A stretch of DNA of 16,848 bases, taken from NCBI GenBank assembly GCA_964462125.1, contig CAYWXT010000112.1, positions 1 to 16,848 of the forward strand. The letters are read 5' to 3'. The notes below the pieces were generated by a model. It searched no databases. It saw nothing but the letters and a program-made list of their open reading frames with translations, and was not told the DNA's origin. Positions 16,283 through 16,848 of this stretch are shown piece by piece (position 1 is the first letter of the stretch; each line of letters begins with the position of its first letter). A program made the translations under genes and the position numbers. Source of the DNA: JAWLFY01 sp964462125. Its GTDB lineage: Bacteria; Planctomycetota; Planctomycetia; Pirellulales; Pirellulaceae.

Positions 16283-16848
16283 ATGGCCGAATGGGTTGGC
16301 GGGTTGCTCGCCATGTTGATATGGGCGGCCTATCCGGCCAGCATGTACGCTTGGTTCCAGGTCTGGAAGCGGCGTTCGCGGTCCGGTGCGGTCTCGGCAC
16401 CGCTGTTGCCGGTCGCTGCTCGTTCGGTCCCCTTCTGGACCCTGGCCGACGCCGTCTTCCTGGTGGGCCTGTTTCTCGTCATCGGCGGGCTTCTGAGCGG
16501 TATCGCTCAATGGCAGGGTTGGATCGAGCCGCTCGGATCGGACGAAGGAGGGCTTTCGCTGCCCGAAATCCTGCTGCAGTCGCTGACCACGCTGTTGGCC
16601 AGCGTCGTCATGGTGGCGTTGCTGTCGTGGCGCTCTGCAAAGGCCTGGTCGAAACTGGGGTTGGTCCCGCAGTGGGAAGACGTTCGCTTGGGAGCCCTCG
16701 CGGCACTGCTCATCCTTCCGCCGGTGACTCTGATCATGCGGGTGGCGACCCTGTTGATCGATTACGAACATCCGGTCCTGGCCCAACTTGAAAGCGCGCC
16801 CTCATGGCCAATCGTGCTGGCGTTGTTCGCCTCCTCGGTGCTGGTTGC
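16283..16848 (+). CDS. CPBP-family intramembrane protease, 5' part
   Basis: The gene runs off the right edge after 188 codons. The visible part is highly hydrophobic with TM segments near 4-24, 52-75, 95-118 and 135-160, plus the start of another at about 174. The phrase LGLVPQWEDVRLGALAALLILPP followed by DYEHPVL (given as two parts) matches the N-terminal half of planctomycete CPBP (CAAX protease and bacteriocin-processing) membrane proteins. The diagnostic EExxxR and histidine motifs would lie beyond 16848, so catalytic competence cannot be judged. It starts 35 bp after pgsA in the same direction and may share its transcript. No clear ribosome site precedes the ATG at 16283. Confidence 0.68.
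   Translation, partial: MAEWVGGLLAMLIWAAYPASMYAWFQVWKRRSRSGAVSAPLLPVAARSVPFWTLADAVFLVGLFLVIGGLLSGIAQWQGWIEPLGSDEGGLSLPEILLQSLTTLLASVVMVALLSWRSAKAWSKLGLVPQWEDVRLGALAALLILPPVTLIMRVATLLIDYEHPVLAQLESAPSWPIVLALFASSVLV

Overview
The window is GC-rich and mixes features that together point to a planctomycete of the Pirellulales/Rhodopirellula type. These are Pirrelloid-style PQQ-like beta-propeller proteins (one intact, one decayed), a Tat-exported xylose-isomerase-like TIM-barrel protein, an HD-GYP protein with a Pro/Arg/Ala-rich linker, an archaeal/eukaryote-type prolyl-tRNA synthetase, weak Shine-Dalgarno sequences and dispersed REP-like hairpins headed by GTAACGG. The assignment is inference from gene content; there is no rRNA here.

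Layout. 1-265: no convincing gene. 266-1579 (-): a degenerate HD-GYP domain protein. 1888-2973 (-): a membrane protein with an isolated voltage-sensor-like module and no pore. 3152-4132 (+): exported sugar-isomerase-like TIM barrel, followed 33 bp later by a PQQ-like propeller pseudogene (4166-4837) that has an in-frame TAG and a large internal deletion. 4838-5070: three perfect 20-bp tandem repeats and two mutually exclusive hairpins ahead of proS (5071-6585, +). 6586-6657: convergent gap with a REP-like hairpin. 6658-7269 (-): MarR-family regulator with a C-terminal pentapeptide repeat. 7270-7560: divergent control region with inverted repeats. 7561-11093 (+): glycine/sarcosine methyltransferase, sarcosine/dimethylglycine methyltransferase and a BCCT transporter. 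11171-13849 (-): large secreted double PQQ-like propeller. 13850-14221: divergent intergenic region with a 42-bp tandem REP-like duplication, an inverted third copy and promoter-like elements on both sides. 14222-16848 (+): rimO, pgsA and the 5' part of a CPBP-family membrane protease gene, cut by the window edge.

The functional centre is a compact osmoprotection cassette. Two SAM-dependent methyltransferases (overlapping by 4 bp) convert glycine through sarcosine and dimethylglycine to glycine betaine. A BCCT transporter 33 bp downstream would take up betaine-type solutes. A divergent MarR-type regulator is placed as CosR/EctR1-type regulators are near compatible-solute genes in other bacteria. 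The remaining genes are housekeeping (proS, rimO, pgsA) or typical planctomycete accessory genes.

The least explained signals are the covarying GNRA-loop hairpin family, the SEREI repeat in the regulator, the long insertion in the transporter, and the pore-less voltage sensor. I found no CRISPR array, tRNA, rRNA or insertion sequence.
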